Assembly: GCA_021776175.1 (NCBI GenBank)
Contig: JAJFGJ010000037.1
Location: forward strand, 40,309 to 104,308
Length of the DNA stretch: 64,000 nt
Direction of reading: 5' to 3'
From: Kiloniellaceae bacterium
GTDB taxonomy: Bacteria; Pseudomonadota; Alphaproteobacteria; Kiloniellales; J153
The notes under the pieces are model-generated. The model had not been told where the DNA came from, made no database searches, and saw only the letters and a program-made list of their open reading frames with translations. This document shows positions 19,193 through 27,788 of this stretch, piece by piece. The translations under genes and the position numbers were made by a program. Within the stretch, counting starts at the first letter, position 1; every line of letters begins with the position of its first letter.

Positions 19193-20047
19193 ATGGCCGA
19201 CGCGCGAACCGCGCCCTTCCCGGACGATCCCATCGCCAAGATCGTCGATCTGGAACGCTATCCCATCGCCGATCTGGAAAGCCCGGCGGCGGCCGCCCTG
19301 ATCACGCGCATGCGCGAGGAACTGGTTTATCCCGGCGCCTGCTGCCTTAGAAATTTCATCCGCGGCGAAGCCCTTACGGAACTGAGGTGCGAGGCCGAAG
19401 GCCTAGCGCACCTGGCCTATGGCGGGCCGCGCGAGGTGACGCCTTATTTCTTCAACTACCGCATTGGCGAGGGTAAGGGTTATCCCGAGGATCATCCGAC
19501 GCGGCGCACCACGCCCCGGCGCTTGGGTCAGGTAGCGGGCGATTTAATCCCCGAGGATGCCCTGTTGCGCCGGATCCACCGCAGCCCAGGTCTGATCGCC
19601 TTCCTGGCCAAGGCGCTGGGGGAGCCCGCGCTCTATCCCCTGGCCGACCGGCGGCAGTCCCTCAACATCTCGGTCATGGAGAAAGACGGGTGCCAGCAGT
19701 GGCATTTCGACCGCGGTAAAGCCGTCATTACCCTTCTGGCCCAGGCCCCGGAAGGCGGCGGCCATTTCGAATATGTTCCTAATATACGCAGCGAAGACTC
19801 GGAAAATTACGAGGCGGTGAGCCGAGTTCTCAACGGCGCTCGCGAAGACGTAAGGACGGTCGAGATCACCGCCGGGACGCTGATGCTGTTTCGAGGGCAC
19901 TATTCCCTGCACCGGGTGACCCCGGTCGAGGGCAAACGCCGCCGCCTCCAGCTTATCCTCGCTTACGCCGACAAGCCTGATTTGCAGGGCTCGGCGGAAT
20001 CGAGCCACCTCCACTACGGCGGACAAGCGGCCGGGAGCCGCGATTAG
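19193..20047 (+). CDS. Fe(II)/2-oxoglutarate-dependent oxygenase resembling the HalD/BesD family, with intact HxD
   Basis: A 284-residue protein with the double-stranded beta-helix iron site H171-F-D173 (QQWHFDRG), distal H240 (YSLHRVTPV) and the 2-oxoglutarate-binding Arg in KRRRLQLILAY. The strings GGGHFEYVPNIRSEDSENY and AGTLMLFRGHYSLHRV resemble, from memory, the HalD/BesD (ArpA) family of amino-acid radical halogenases and hydroxylases. Halogenases replace the Asp with Gly to make room for chloride; here Asp is kept, which favours hydroxylation. The substrate is unknown, possibly a free amino acid. AGGAG lies 10 bases before the ATG. The gene stands alone between pyrG and secG. Confidence 0.75.
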   Translation: MADARTAPFPDDPIAKIVDLERYPIADLESPAAAALITRMREELVYPGACCLRNFIRGEALTELRCEAEGLAHLAYGGPREVTPYFFNYRIGEGKGYPEDHPTRRTTPRRLGQVAGDLIPEDALLRRIHRSPGLIAFLAKALGEPALYPLADRRQSLNISVMEKDGCQQWHFDRGKAVITLLAQAPEGGGHFEYVPNIRSEDSENYEAVSRVLNGAREDVRTVEITAGTLMLFRGHYSLHRVTPVEGKRRRLQLILAYADKPDLQGSAESSHLHYGGQAAGSRD

Positions 20048-20082
20048 AAATCGCCACCACCTCTCGCGGTCCGATTTCAGTC

Positions 20083-20412
20083 TTATTGAACCGGGACGCT
20101 AGGCAAGCTTGGGGCCGGCTCGACGGGGGCGCTGCTGGCTGGAATATCCTCGATGATCGAGCGCTGCTCGCGGCCCTGCCCGGCGAGAATGCTGAGCACG
20201 ATACTGGTTACCATGAAGCATGCCGCCAGAATCGCCGTTGTGCGGGTCAAGAGGTTGGCCGTGCCGCGCCCGGTCAGAAAACCGCCCATGCCGCCGCCAC
20301 CGCCGCCGCCACCGCCGATGCCCAGGCCGCCGCCCTCGCTCTTTTGGAGCAAGACCACCCCAATCAGGCCGATGGCCAACATGAGGTGGATCGAGAGTAC
20401 TACGTTAATCAT
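20083..20412 (-). CDS. secG: preprotein translocase subunit SecG
   Basis: A 109-residue membrane protein with two hydrophobic helices (about residues 3-22 and 58-77) separated by a Gly-rich loop containing a run of nine Gly and the conserved FLTGRGTANLLTRTTAI. SecG assists SecYE in protein export. The C-terminal 30 residues are Pro/Ala/Ser-rich and poorly conserved, as usual in alphaproteobacteria. It lies 90 bp downstream of tpiA on the same strand, the usual arrangement. Confidence 0.93.
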   Translation of the reverse strand: MINVVLSIHLMLAIGLIGVVLLQKSEGGGLGIGGGGGGGGGMGGFLTGRGTANLLTRTTAILAACFMVTSIVLSILAGQGREQRSIIEDIPASSAPVEPAPSLPSVPVQ

Positions 20413-20502
20413 ACTTGCCGTCTTTCCTAATCAACCGTGGCCAAGCTGTCGCCACGAAGCCTTGGTGGGCTATGTAATCCTTCAACACCGGGCTCGCCAG
20501 GG

Positions 20503-21252
20503 TCAAGTGGCCGCGATGGCCCAAAAATCTTCCGCCGACAGGCTCGCGCCCCCGACCAGGGCGCCATCCACATCCGGCACCGCCAGGAGTTCCGCCGCGT
20601 TGGCGGGCTTGACCGAGCCGCCGTAGAGAATGCGGATCGCCGCCCCTGACTCCGGCCCGAACAAGGCCTTCAGCAAGCCCCGAATATGACCATGCACCTC
20701 CTGAACGTCGGAGGATTTGGCGGTTAGGCCCGAGCCAATCGCCCAGACCGGCTCGTAGGCAACGACCAGGCCGCCCGCCCCAATATCATCGGGCACGGAA
20801 CCCCTAACCTGCGCTTCGATCACGCTTAGCGTCTCGCCGGCGCGGCGCTGCTCCCCGGTCTCGCCAACGCAGACAATGGGGGTCAGACCGGCGCCGAGCG
20901 CCGCCTCCGCCTTGGCTTTAACCTCGGCATCGCTGTCGCCGTGATCGGCGCGCCGCTCCGAATGACCGACGATCGCATAGGTGCAGCCGGCATCGGCCAG
21001 CATCGCGGCGCTGACATCCCCGGTATGGGCGCCGCCGTCCGCGGCATGGCAATCCTGGCCCCCCAGGGCAATGCCGGAATCCTTTAGAATCACGGCAAGA
21101 GGATACAAAAGCGGGGTCGGCGGACACACAAGAAGCTCAACCCCCGGCGGGGTCCCGGCCGAGGCCCGCGCGGCCAATTCTCCGGCCAGCACCGACCCGG
21201 GGCCAAGTAAACCGTTCATTTTCCAGTTGCCGGCAATCAGCTGGCGGCTCAT
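20503..21252 (-). CDS. tpiA: triosephosphate isomerase
   Basis: A 249-residue TIM barrel interconverting dihydroxyacetone phosphate and glyceraldehyde 3-phosphate. The catalytic residues are all visible: Lys in AGNWKMNG, His in VGHSERR and Glu in [12 protein letters not shown], followed by the phosphate-gripping [12 protein letters not shown]. It starts the tpiA-secG pair and diverges from ppiD, with about 220 bp between them that must hold both promoters. Confidence 0.96.
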   Translation of the reverse strand: MSRQLIAGNWKMNGLLGPGSVLAGELAARASAGTPPGVELLVCPPTPLLYPLAVILKDSGIALGGQDCHAADGGAHTGDVSAAMLADAGCTYAIVGHSERRADHGDSDAEVKAKAEAALGAGLTPIVCVGETGEQRRAGETLSVIEAQVRGSVPDDIGAGGLVVAYEPVWAIGSGLTAKSSDVQEVHGHIRGLLKALFGPESGAAIRILYGGSVKPANAAELLAVPDVDGALVGGASLSAEDFWAIAAT

Positions 21253-21476
21253 TCGAGACCCCTAAATCCACAAAAATCCATGTTTTTCGCCTAGTAACCG
21301 GGTATTAGCATGCCGGCACCCCGGCGCCAAGCGCACCCGGCGGGACTGGTTTTTCCTTGTTGCCGGGTGCCAGCGGTCTTTCTAAGATGCCGCGCCACCG
21401 CCATATGGCGTCATGTGGTATGGGTTTCTCCATAGGGCGCGATCTCCCCGCCGCCAAACCAGGTCCAGTCAGAAAT

Positions 21477-23348
21477 ATGCGCAAAGTCGTCATCAAGATT
21501 ATCACTTTCGCCATCTTCGGGGTTCTCATCGCCAGCTTCGCGGTCTGGGGCATCGGCGATATCTTCCAGGCTTCGCAGCCCAACTCCCCCGTAGCGACGG
21601 TTGGCGAGATCGAAATCGGGCAGCAGGAATTCTCCCGCAACCTGTCCCGCGAGGTTAATCGCCTCAGCGCCCGCCTCGGCAGCCGCTTCGATATCGAGCA
21701 AGCGCGCGCCCTGGGCGTGGTCGATCAAGTTGTCAGCCAGATGGTTGGGGGCGCCCTGTTCGATCAGAAGATCGCGGAACTCGGCATCACCGTGTCGGAC
21801 AATTTGATAAAGCAACGAATTTCGGAAGAACCCGCGTTCAAGAACAGCACCGGCCAGTTCGACCCGAACCGCTTCATTCAAACGCTCCAAGCATCGAACA
21901 TGAGCGAGCAGGAGTTTGTCCAGCGCTTACGCCGCGATGTTCTGCGCCAGCAGTTGGTCGGCGCGATCACCGAATCCGCTCCGGCACCGCGCACGCTCGC
22001 GGAAACCCTCTATTCCTACCGGGAGGAAACCCGGACCGCACGGGTGATACGTGTGCCCAACAAATCGATCGTCGATCTTCCGGAACCCGACGAGCCGGCG
22101 CTCCAGGCTTTCCACAAGGAGTTTTCAAACAAATTCATGGCTCCGGAATTCCGGGCCATCGTCTACGTTCAGTTACGCGCTAAAGACTTAGCTTCCGAGA
22201 TCTCGGTCTCGGAGGCCGACGTGCAGCAGGAATTCGAGACGCGGCGGGATGACCTCTCGATCCCGGAGCGGCGCGACGTGGATCAGATCGTGTTCGACGA
22301 CGAGGCCGCCGCGAAGGCGGCCATGGACAGCTTGCGCGACGGCGCCAACTTCGAAACGGTTTCGCAGGAACTGACAGGTCAACCGCCCGTGGACCTGGGC
22401 ACGATAGAGCGTGACGGCTTGCCGGATGAATTGAGCGATATCGCATTCAATCTTGGGCAAGGCGATGTTGGCGATCCGGTCGAGACGAGCTTCGGCTGGC
22501 ATGTCGTGCGCGTGCGAAAGATCCAACCCGGCGAGGAGGCTGTATTCGAAAAGGTGCGCGAGGAACTGACCCAGGACTTGGCCATGACCCGCGCCATCGA
22601 CGGTATGGTTTCGCTCGCCAACCAGCTCGATGACGAGCTTGCCGGCGGCGCCTCTCTGAACGAAGCGGCGGAAAGCCTTAACCTGGAAGTGCGGCGCATC
22701 GCCGCCATCGACCGGGACGGCCGGGACAACCAGGGCAACCCGGTGGAAGGTTTTCCACCCGAGCGTTTCCTGGAGATCGCGTTCGATACCGCGCCCGGTC
22801 AGGACAGCCTCATGACCGAAACCAGCGATGGCGACTTCTTCATCTTGAATGTGAACAGCGTGACCTCGTCCCAGCTTCGCCCGCTTGGCGAAGTGCGCGA
22901 CCAAGTCGTTCAGCTTTGGCAGGATGCCCGGCGGGCGGAAAAAGCCCGCGAGATCGCCAAGGCCCTAGCCGAACGCGCCCGCCTGGGTGCGAGCCTCGAG
23001 GAACTCGGCCAAGAGGCCGGATACAAGGTCGAGATCAGCGAGCCCTTGTCGCGTTTCGAAAGCGATCCCGCCCGCAGCTTCGCTTCGGCGCTCACCAGCA
23101 AGCTCTTCGAGCTGTCGCCAAACGAGGTCGATACCGTGGCGGCAACGGATAGCCACATTGTCCTTCAGTTGGTGGAGGTTACCAAAGTCGACCCCGCGAG
23201 CAAGGAAACCGAGGTCACGGCCTTGCGTGAAGGCCTTTCTAACGCCATGCGTAACGACCTCCTGGAGCAGTTCGCCGGATCTCTGCGCGGCGAGTACGGG
23301 GTCGCGATCGATCAGGTCGTGATCGACAATGTATTGGCCGCGTATTAG
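21477..23348 (+). CDS. ppiD: PpiD/SurA-type peptidyl-prolyl isomerase anchored in the inner membrane
   Basis: A 623-residue periplasmic folding factor. Residues 1-30 hold a basic start and one membrane anchor (VVIKIITFAIFGVLIASFAVWGIGD region), followed by a SurA-like N-terminal chaperone domain, a parvulin rotamase domain near residues 235-360 and a long C-terminal domain. I placed the start at 21477 (MRKVVIKI) because the membrane anchor begins there; a 40-residue upstream extension is unsupported, although the ribosome site at 21477 is weak. trpE begins six bases after its stop, so the two genes are co-transcribed. Confidence 0.88.
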   Translation: MRKVVIKIITFAIFGVLIASFAVWGIGDIFQASQPNSPVATVGEIEIGQQEFSRNLSREVNRLSARLGSRFDIEQARALGVVDQVVSQMVGGALFDQKIAELGITVSDNLIKQRISEEPAFKNSTGQFDPNRFIQTLQASNMSEQEFVQRLRRDVLRQQLVGAITESAPAPRTLAETLYSYREETRTARVIRVPNKSIVDLPEPDEPALQAFHKEFSNKFMAPEFRAIVYVQLRAKDLASEISVSEADVQQEFETRRDDLSIPERRDVDQIVFDDEAAAKAAMDSLRDGANFETVSQELTGQPPVDLGTIERDGLPDELSDIAFNLGQGDVGDPVETSFGWHVVRVRKIQPGEEAVFEKVREELTQDLAMTRAIDGMVSLANQLDDELAGGASLNEAAESLNLEVRRIAAIDRDGRDNQGNPVEGFPPERFLEIAFDTAPGQDSLMTETSDGDFFILNVNSVTSSQLRPLGEVRDQVVQLWQDARRAEKAREIAKALAERARLGASLEELGQEAGYKVEISEPLSRFESDPARSFASALTSKLFELSPNEVDTVAATDSHIVLQLVEVTKVDPASKETEVTALREGLSNAMRNDLLEQFAGSLRGEYGVAIDQVVIDNVLAAY

Positions 23349-23353
23349 GCGGC

Positions 23354-24862
23354 ATGAAAATCTCGCCCGCCCTCGATGACTTCGCGGCGGTTTACAATGC
23401 CGGGAAAGCACAGGTTGTCTTCACGACCCTGATCGCGGATTTGGAAACGCCGGTTTCGGTGTTTATCAAGCTCGCTGGCGGCCAAGCCAACGCTTCGCTT
23501 TTCGAATCCGTCGAGGGCGGTACGACAATCGGCCGTTACTCCTTCATCGGTATCAAGCCCGATGTCATCTGGCGTTGCCACGGCGAACAGGCGGAGATTA
23601 ATCGCGGCGCGGAACGTCAGGACAGCGAATACGAGCCCTGTGCCAAGGGTCCCCTGGAATCCTTGCGCGCCCTGGTCGAGGAGTCGCGGATCGAGCTGGC
23701 CCCCGGCATGCCGCCCATGGCCAGCGCCCTGATCGGTTATTTGGGCTACGACACGGTGCGCTTGATGGAGCGCCTGCCCAACGCCAATCCCGATGTCCTG
23801 GGTGTCCCCGACGCCATGTTCGTGCGGCCAACGATCATCGCCGTGTTCGACCGGCTCGAAGACAAGATAACCCTCTTCACGCCGGTCTGGCCAAATTCCG
23901 GGACCACGGCGCGCGCGGCCTACGACGTGGCGTGCTTGCGCGTGAAGAAAGCCTTGGACGACATAGATTTCGCGCCCCCGATCGCGCGCCGGCCCGCCGG
24001 TCCCGCAGCGGCCTTGCCGGAGCCGGCCTCCAACGTGTCGCCTGAGTCTTACCGCGCCATGGTCGAGGCGGCGAAAGCCTACATCCGGGCCGGCGACGCC
24101 TTCCAGATCGTCCCCAGCCAAAGGTTCCGGGTACCTTTCTCCTTGCCGCCCTTGTCGCTTTACCGGTCCTTGCGCCGCCTCAATCCTTCTCCTTTCCTTT
24201 TCTTCCTGGATTTCGGCGGGTTTTCGGTTGTCGGGTCCAGCCCCGAGATCCTGGTCCGGGTGCGTGGCGACAAGGTCACCATACGGCCGATCGCCGGAAC
24301 CAGGCCGCGCGGCGCGACGCCGCAGGAAGATCAAGCCCTGGCGGAAGAATTGCTCGCCGATCCCAAGGAACAGGCTGAGCACCTGATGCTCCTCGACCTG
24401 GGACGCAACGATACCGGCCGGGTTTCCAAGATCGGCAGTGTCAAGGTGACCGAGCGTTTCACGATCGAGCGTTACAGCCACGTCATGCACATCGTCTCCA
24501 ACGTCGAGGGCGAACTCAATCCCAAGTTCGATGCTCTGGCCGCCCTGATCGCGGGCTTTCCCGCCGGGACGGTATCGGGCGCGCCCAAGGTGCGGGCCAT
24601 GGAAATCATCGACGAGTTGGAGCCGGAACGGCGCGGCATCTACGCCGGTGCGATCGGGTACTTCGGCGCCAATGGCGATATGGATACCTGCATCGCCTTA
24701 CGTACGGCGGTGGTCAAGGACGAGGTCATGTACGTGCAGGCCGGAGGCGGCGTCGTCGCCGACAGCGACCCGGAGGCCGAATACCAGGAAACCCGCAACA
24801 AGGCCCGCGCCCTTATCCGCGCCGCCGAAGCCGCGGTCGCCTTCGCCGCCGGAAAGAATTGA
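23354..24862 (+). CDS. trpE: anthranilate synthase component I
   Basis: A 502-residue enzyme making anthranilate from chorismate with ammonia supplied by TrpG. The N-terminal region carries the tryptophan-inhibition motif within LFESVEGG, and the catalytic domain contains RPIAGTRPRGATP, DLGRNDTGRV, GAPKVRAMEIIDELEP and GAIGYFGANGDMDTCIALRT. It is six bases downstream of ppiD. In related genomes trpG follows closely; here about 4.9 kb of unrelated genes separate the two subunit genes. No leader-peptide attenuator can be fitted in the six-base gap. Confidence 0.96.
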   Translation: MKISPALDDFAAVYNAGKAQVVFTTLIADLETPVSVFIKLAGGQANASLFESVEGGTTIGRYSFIGIKPDVIWRCHGEQAEINRGAERQDSEYEPCAKGPLESLRALVEESRIELAPGMPPMASALIGYLGYDTVRLMERLPNANPDVLGVPDAMFVRPTIIAVFDRLEDKITLFTPVWPNSGTTARAAYDVACLRVKKALDDIDFAPPIARRPAGPAAALPEPASNVSPESYRAMVEAAKAYIRAGDAFQIVPSQRFRVPFSLPPLSLYRSLRRLNPSPFLFFLDFGGFSVVGSSPEILVRVRGDKVTIRPIAGTRPRGATPQEDQALAEELLADPKEQAEHLMLLDLGRNDTGRVSKIGSVKVTERFTIERYSHVMHIVSNVEGELNPKFDALAALIAGFPAGTVSGAPKVRAMEIIDELEPERRGIYAGAIGYFGANGDMDTCIALRTAVVKDEVMYVQAGGGVVADSDPEAEYQETRNKARALIRAAEAAVAFAAGKN

Positions 24863-24905
24863 GAATTTTTCTCCGCGGCTAGGGCCTATGGACATTACCC
24901 AGCTT

Positions 24906-26294
24906 TCAGACCACACCGGCCGTCTTTAATTCCTCATGATATGAAACGACGGCTGCCTCGGTACGGCGCAGCAGTTCCTGGCATTCCTCGTCGGATATAG
25001 TCAAAGGCGGCGCTATCATGAACCAGTGTCCGAACCGGCTACCGGCAGTCGGCCGCGAATAGAGCATGACGCCATTCTTGAGCCCGTGAATCCGAATTCT
25101 TTCGGTCGGCTGGAGATCGCCGGGCAATGACTCCTTGGTTTCCTTGTCGACAACCATTTCGACGGCCAGCAACATCCCCAAGCCGCGCACGTCGCCAAGG
25201 ATCGGACTGCGCGCCATGATCTCCTGCAGGCCAGCACGCAAGCTCGCCCCGACTTTGCGGGCGCGCTCGACCAGGTTCAGCCGTTCAAGCTCATCAAGTA
25301 CAGCCAGACCCGCCGCACAGGAAATGGGATTGGCGTTGTAGGAATAGCTGAAATCAAATCCCAAGAGCTCGGCCAATTTGTCGACCATGGAGGCCGGCGC
25401 CAGCATAGCGCCTAGGGGGCTGTATCCAGCTCCTAAGCCCTTCGCCTTGACGATTATGTCCGGCAGGGCATCGGGCCAATGGTGCGCCGTTATGAATTTG
25501 CCGCTACGCCCCGCTCCGCAGAGGATTTCATCGAACACCAGATAAACGCCGTGGCGGGTACAGATGTCACGAATGTCGCGGAAGTATTGGGCCGGGGGCA
25601 CGACGGCGCCCGTTGAAATTCCACCAACCGGTTCGATGACGAAGGCAAGCACGTTCTCCGCACCGAGTTGAAGGATCTTCGTTTCCAGCGCTTTCGCGCA
25701 TTCGGCGGCGTGGCTCTCTTGGGTATAGCCGCTCGGAAGGCGATAGCTCATGGGAGCGGGGATCGTGTCGGCAACGACAGCAATACCCTCCATAAAAGGA
25801 GTCAGGCCATCGTTTCCACCGATAGCCAGCGTGCCGATGGTGGCGCCGTGATAGGACGGCATAAGGGAAATAACGCGGTGGCGGGATTCTTGGCCGGTGG
25901 CGATGGCGTACTGGCGCAGGAACTTGATGGCGTTGTCGACCGATTCGCTGCCGCCTGAGGCCAGATTGACACGCTCGAATCCGGGCCCGGCCAAAGCCGC
26001 GAGACGTTCCGCATAGTCTAAATTGGGACGGTTTCGCGCGACCCGTGTATAAGCGTAGTCGAGTTTCCGGGCTTGCTCGGCCATGGCGTCGATGATGCGC
26101 GTGTTGCCGTGTCCTATGGCGCTGACCATGGGGCCGGACGAGGCGTCGATATATTCCTTGCCTTCCTCGTCCCACATATAAACGCCTGAGGCGCGTTCCA
26201 TCATCGGCAAGGGAACGATCATGGGGCTGGAATAGTAGATGTCCTGGGTGCCGCCAAACGAAGTGGCGGTGGTCGGGTGCATGAGTCCTTCCAT
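24906..26294 (-). CDS. class III PLP-dependent aminotransferase
   Basis: A 462-residue fold-type I aminotransferase. Landmarks are LASGGSESVDNAIKF (about 111-125), PSYHGATIGT (146-155), the PLP-contacting D255 in YLVFDEILCGAGRSG, and K285 in VKAKGLGAGYSPLGA as the Schiff-base lysine. Class III members act on omega-amino acids, polyamines, taurine, GABA or amines; I cannot choose a substrate. GGGGAGG lies five bases before the ATG. It is divergent from a MocR regulator with an 80-bp gap, which suggests that regulator controls it. Confidence 0.9.
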   Translation of the reverse strand: MEGLMHPTTATSFGGTQDIYYSSPMIVPLPMMERASGVYMWDEEGKEYIDASSGPMVSAIGHGNTRIIDAMAEQARKLDYAYTRVARNRPNLDYAERLAALAGPGFERVNLASGGSESVDNAIKFLRQYAIATGQESRHRVISLMPSYHGATIGTLAIGGNDGLTPFMEGIAVVADTIPAPMSYRLPSGYTQESHAAECAKALETKILQLGAENVLAFVIEPVGGISTGAVVPPAQYFRDIRDICTRHGVYLVFDEILCGAGRSGKFITAHHWPDALPDIIVKAKGLGAGYSPLGAMLAPASMVDKLAELLGFDFSYSYNANPISCAAGLAVLDELERLNLVERARKVGASLRAGLQEIMARSPILGDVRGLGMLLAVEMVVDKETKESLPGDLQPTERIRIHGLKNGVMLYSRPTAGSRFGHWFMIAPPLTISDEECQELLRRTEAAVVSYHEELKTAGVV

Positions 26295-26381
26295 GAAATC
26301 CTCCCCAAAACGACTGCACTAATTGCATCAGTATTATTGACTCCGCATCCCAGTCAATGCATCTATTGTCACAATGACAAT
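26295..26381. promoter_or_regulatory. divergent control region with inverted repeat over the MocR start codon
   Basis: The gap between the aminotransferase and mocR-type genes contains a perfect inverted repeat, ATTGTCA-CAA-TGACAAT, at 26365-26381, covering the regulator's ATG. A second, looser pair of AATTGCAT/AATGCAT motifs lies at about 26321-26362. A TTGACT at 26337 could be the -35 box for the regulator. A MocR-type protein probably binds here to control both genes. Confidence 0.55.
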
Positions 26382-27768
26382 ATGGACTCCAAACTTAACT
26401 GGGCGTAGCGGCCCCAAGTATCGCGCCCTGACCGATGCCATCGCCGACGCTATCGCCGACGGGTCGCTTACCTCCGAGACCAAACTGCCGCCGCAGCGCG
26501 AACTCGCCTATGCCCTGGACCTCTCAATTGGAACGGTGACGCGCGCCTATAAGAATGCCGAACGGCGCGGGCTGGTGGCCGGCGAAGTTGGCCGTGGAAC
26601 CTATGTGCGCCTTGGCGGCTCTAAGCAGGTGGCGGAAACACTTTGGGCCCCGGCCAGGGAAATCGACGGGCCAATCAGCTTCGTTATGAACTTGCCCCCG
26701 GCCGGCATCGCCGCCACGGCCCTTGCCGAGACCTTCAGCGACCTAGGCGGTTCAAGCCACCTGGGTTCGCTCCTCGACCATCAAGCAAATGGACGGATCG
26801 AGGCCCACCTGCAATCGGCCGCTTCATGGCTCGGTCGTCTGGGATTGGATGCCACGGGTGAAGAGATCGTGCTGACGAACGGCGCCCAACACGGCATCCT
26901 CATGGCGTTGATGGCAGTGGCGAACCCGGGCGATACGGTGCTCGCGGAAAAGTTGACCTATCCGCCCTTAAAACAAATGGCGCATCACTTCGGGCTCAAG
27001 TTTCACGGCCTAGATATGGATGATGATGGAATCTTGCCCGACGCTCTTGAAGTGGCGTGCCAAAAAACCCAGGCAAATGTCCTCTATTGCATGCCGACGC
27101 TGCACTCGCCGACCGGTATGACCATGTCGACCCAAAGGCGCGAAAAGATCGCGGAGATCGCGCGCGGGAACAGTCTGACGATCATCGAAGATGACGTATT
27201 CGGTTTTCTTCCAGAAGCCCGGCCCCTGCCCCTTGCCTCCTTCGCGCCGGAACGCACTATTTTTGTGACCAGCGTTTCAAAGTCTTTGGCGCCAGGCTTG
27301 CGGATCGGGATCGTGCGGGCACCGGAAAACCACCGCGAGGCTCTTCGCAACGCCGTTCAAATGTCATGTTGGATGCCATCGCCGATCACCGCCGAGATTA
27401 CCCACCGATGGATTGAGGATGGCACCGCCGACCAGCTTAACGCTTGGCTACGCCAGGAGATGGCGGCACGCTGCCAGTTGGCGCGAGATATTTTGGGAAG
27501 CGCCGCAAGCGGCCTGCAAGCCTTGTCTTACCACCTGTGGATTGATCTTCCAGAATCCTGGACGGAGGAGACTTTCCGGACGGCGGCAGAACAACGTGGC
27601 GTGAAAGTCGCTTCGGGCGAAATATTTTTGCTTAAACCAGGACTGGCCCCGCAATCTCTCCGCCTGGCGCTAGGTTACGAGACCAGCCGGGAGCGCCTGG
27701 CCAAGGGTCTCACGATCGTCGCCGAGCTCCTGGCGAGCGACGGCGCGCGCCGATCATCAATTGTGTGA
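26374..27768 (+). CDS. MocR-type transcriptional regulator (GntR wing fused to aminotransferase fold)
   Basis: A 464-residue chimera. The N-terminal GntR winged helix covers residues 15-80 (KLPPQRELAYALDLSIGTVT, then GRGTYVRL), followed by a linker and a fold-type I aminotransferase-like domain with the PLP lysine at K303 in TSVSKSLAPGLRIG and Asp in IIEDDVFGFLP. MocR proteins usually sense a substrate or product of the pathway they control through PLP. Divergence from a class III aminotransferase supports a role in amine or amino-acid catabolism. There is no ribosome site before the ATG at 26374. Confidence 0.92.
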   Translation: MTIWTPNLTGRSGPKYRALTDAIADAIADGSLTSETKLPPQRELAYALDLSIGTVTRAYKNAERRGLVAGEVGRGTYVRLGGSKQVAETLWAPAREIDGPISFVMNLPPAGIAATALAETFSDLGGSSHLGSLLDHQANGRIEAHLQSAASWLGRLGLDATGEEIVLTNGAQHGILMALMAVANPGDTVLAEKLTYPPLKQMAHHFGLKFHGLDMDDDGILPDALEVACQKTQANVLYCMPTLHSPTGMTMSTQRREKIAEIARGNSLTIIEDDVFGFLPEARPLPLASFAPERTIFVTSVSKSLAPGLRIGIVRAPENHREALRNAVQMSCWMPSPITAEITHRWIEDGTADQLNAWLRQEMAARCQLARDILGSAASGLQALSYHLWIDLPESWTEETFRTAAEQRGVKVASGEIFLLKPGLAPQSLRLALGYETSRERLAKGLTIVAELLASDGARRSSIV

Positions 27769-27788
27769 GACGACGGAATTAATTGCGA

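Noticed and set aside
19193..20047. Radical halogenase
   Set aside because: The iron site keeps Asp173 (HFD), whereas halogenases of this family have Gly there.
20278..20330. GC-rich trinucleotide repeat as a possible unstable repeat
   Set aside because: It is the codon run for the Gly-rich loop of SecG, common in this protein.
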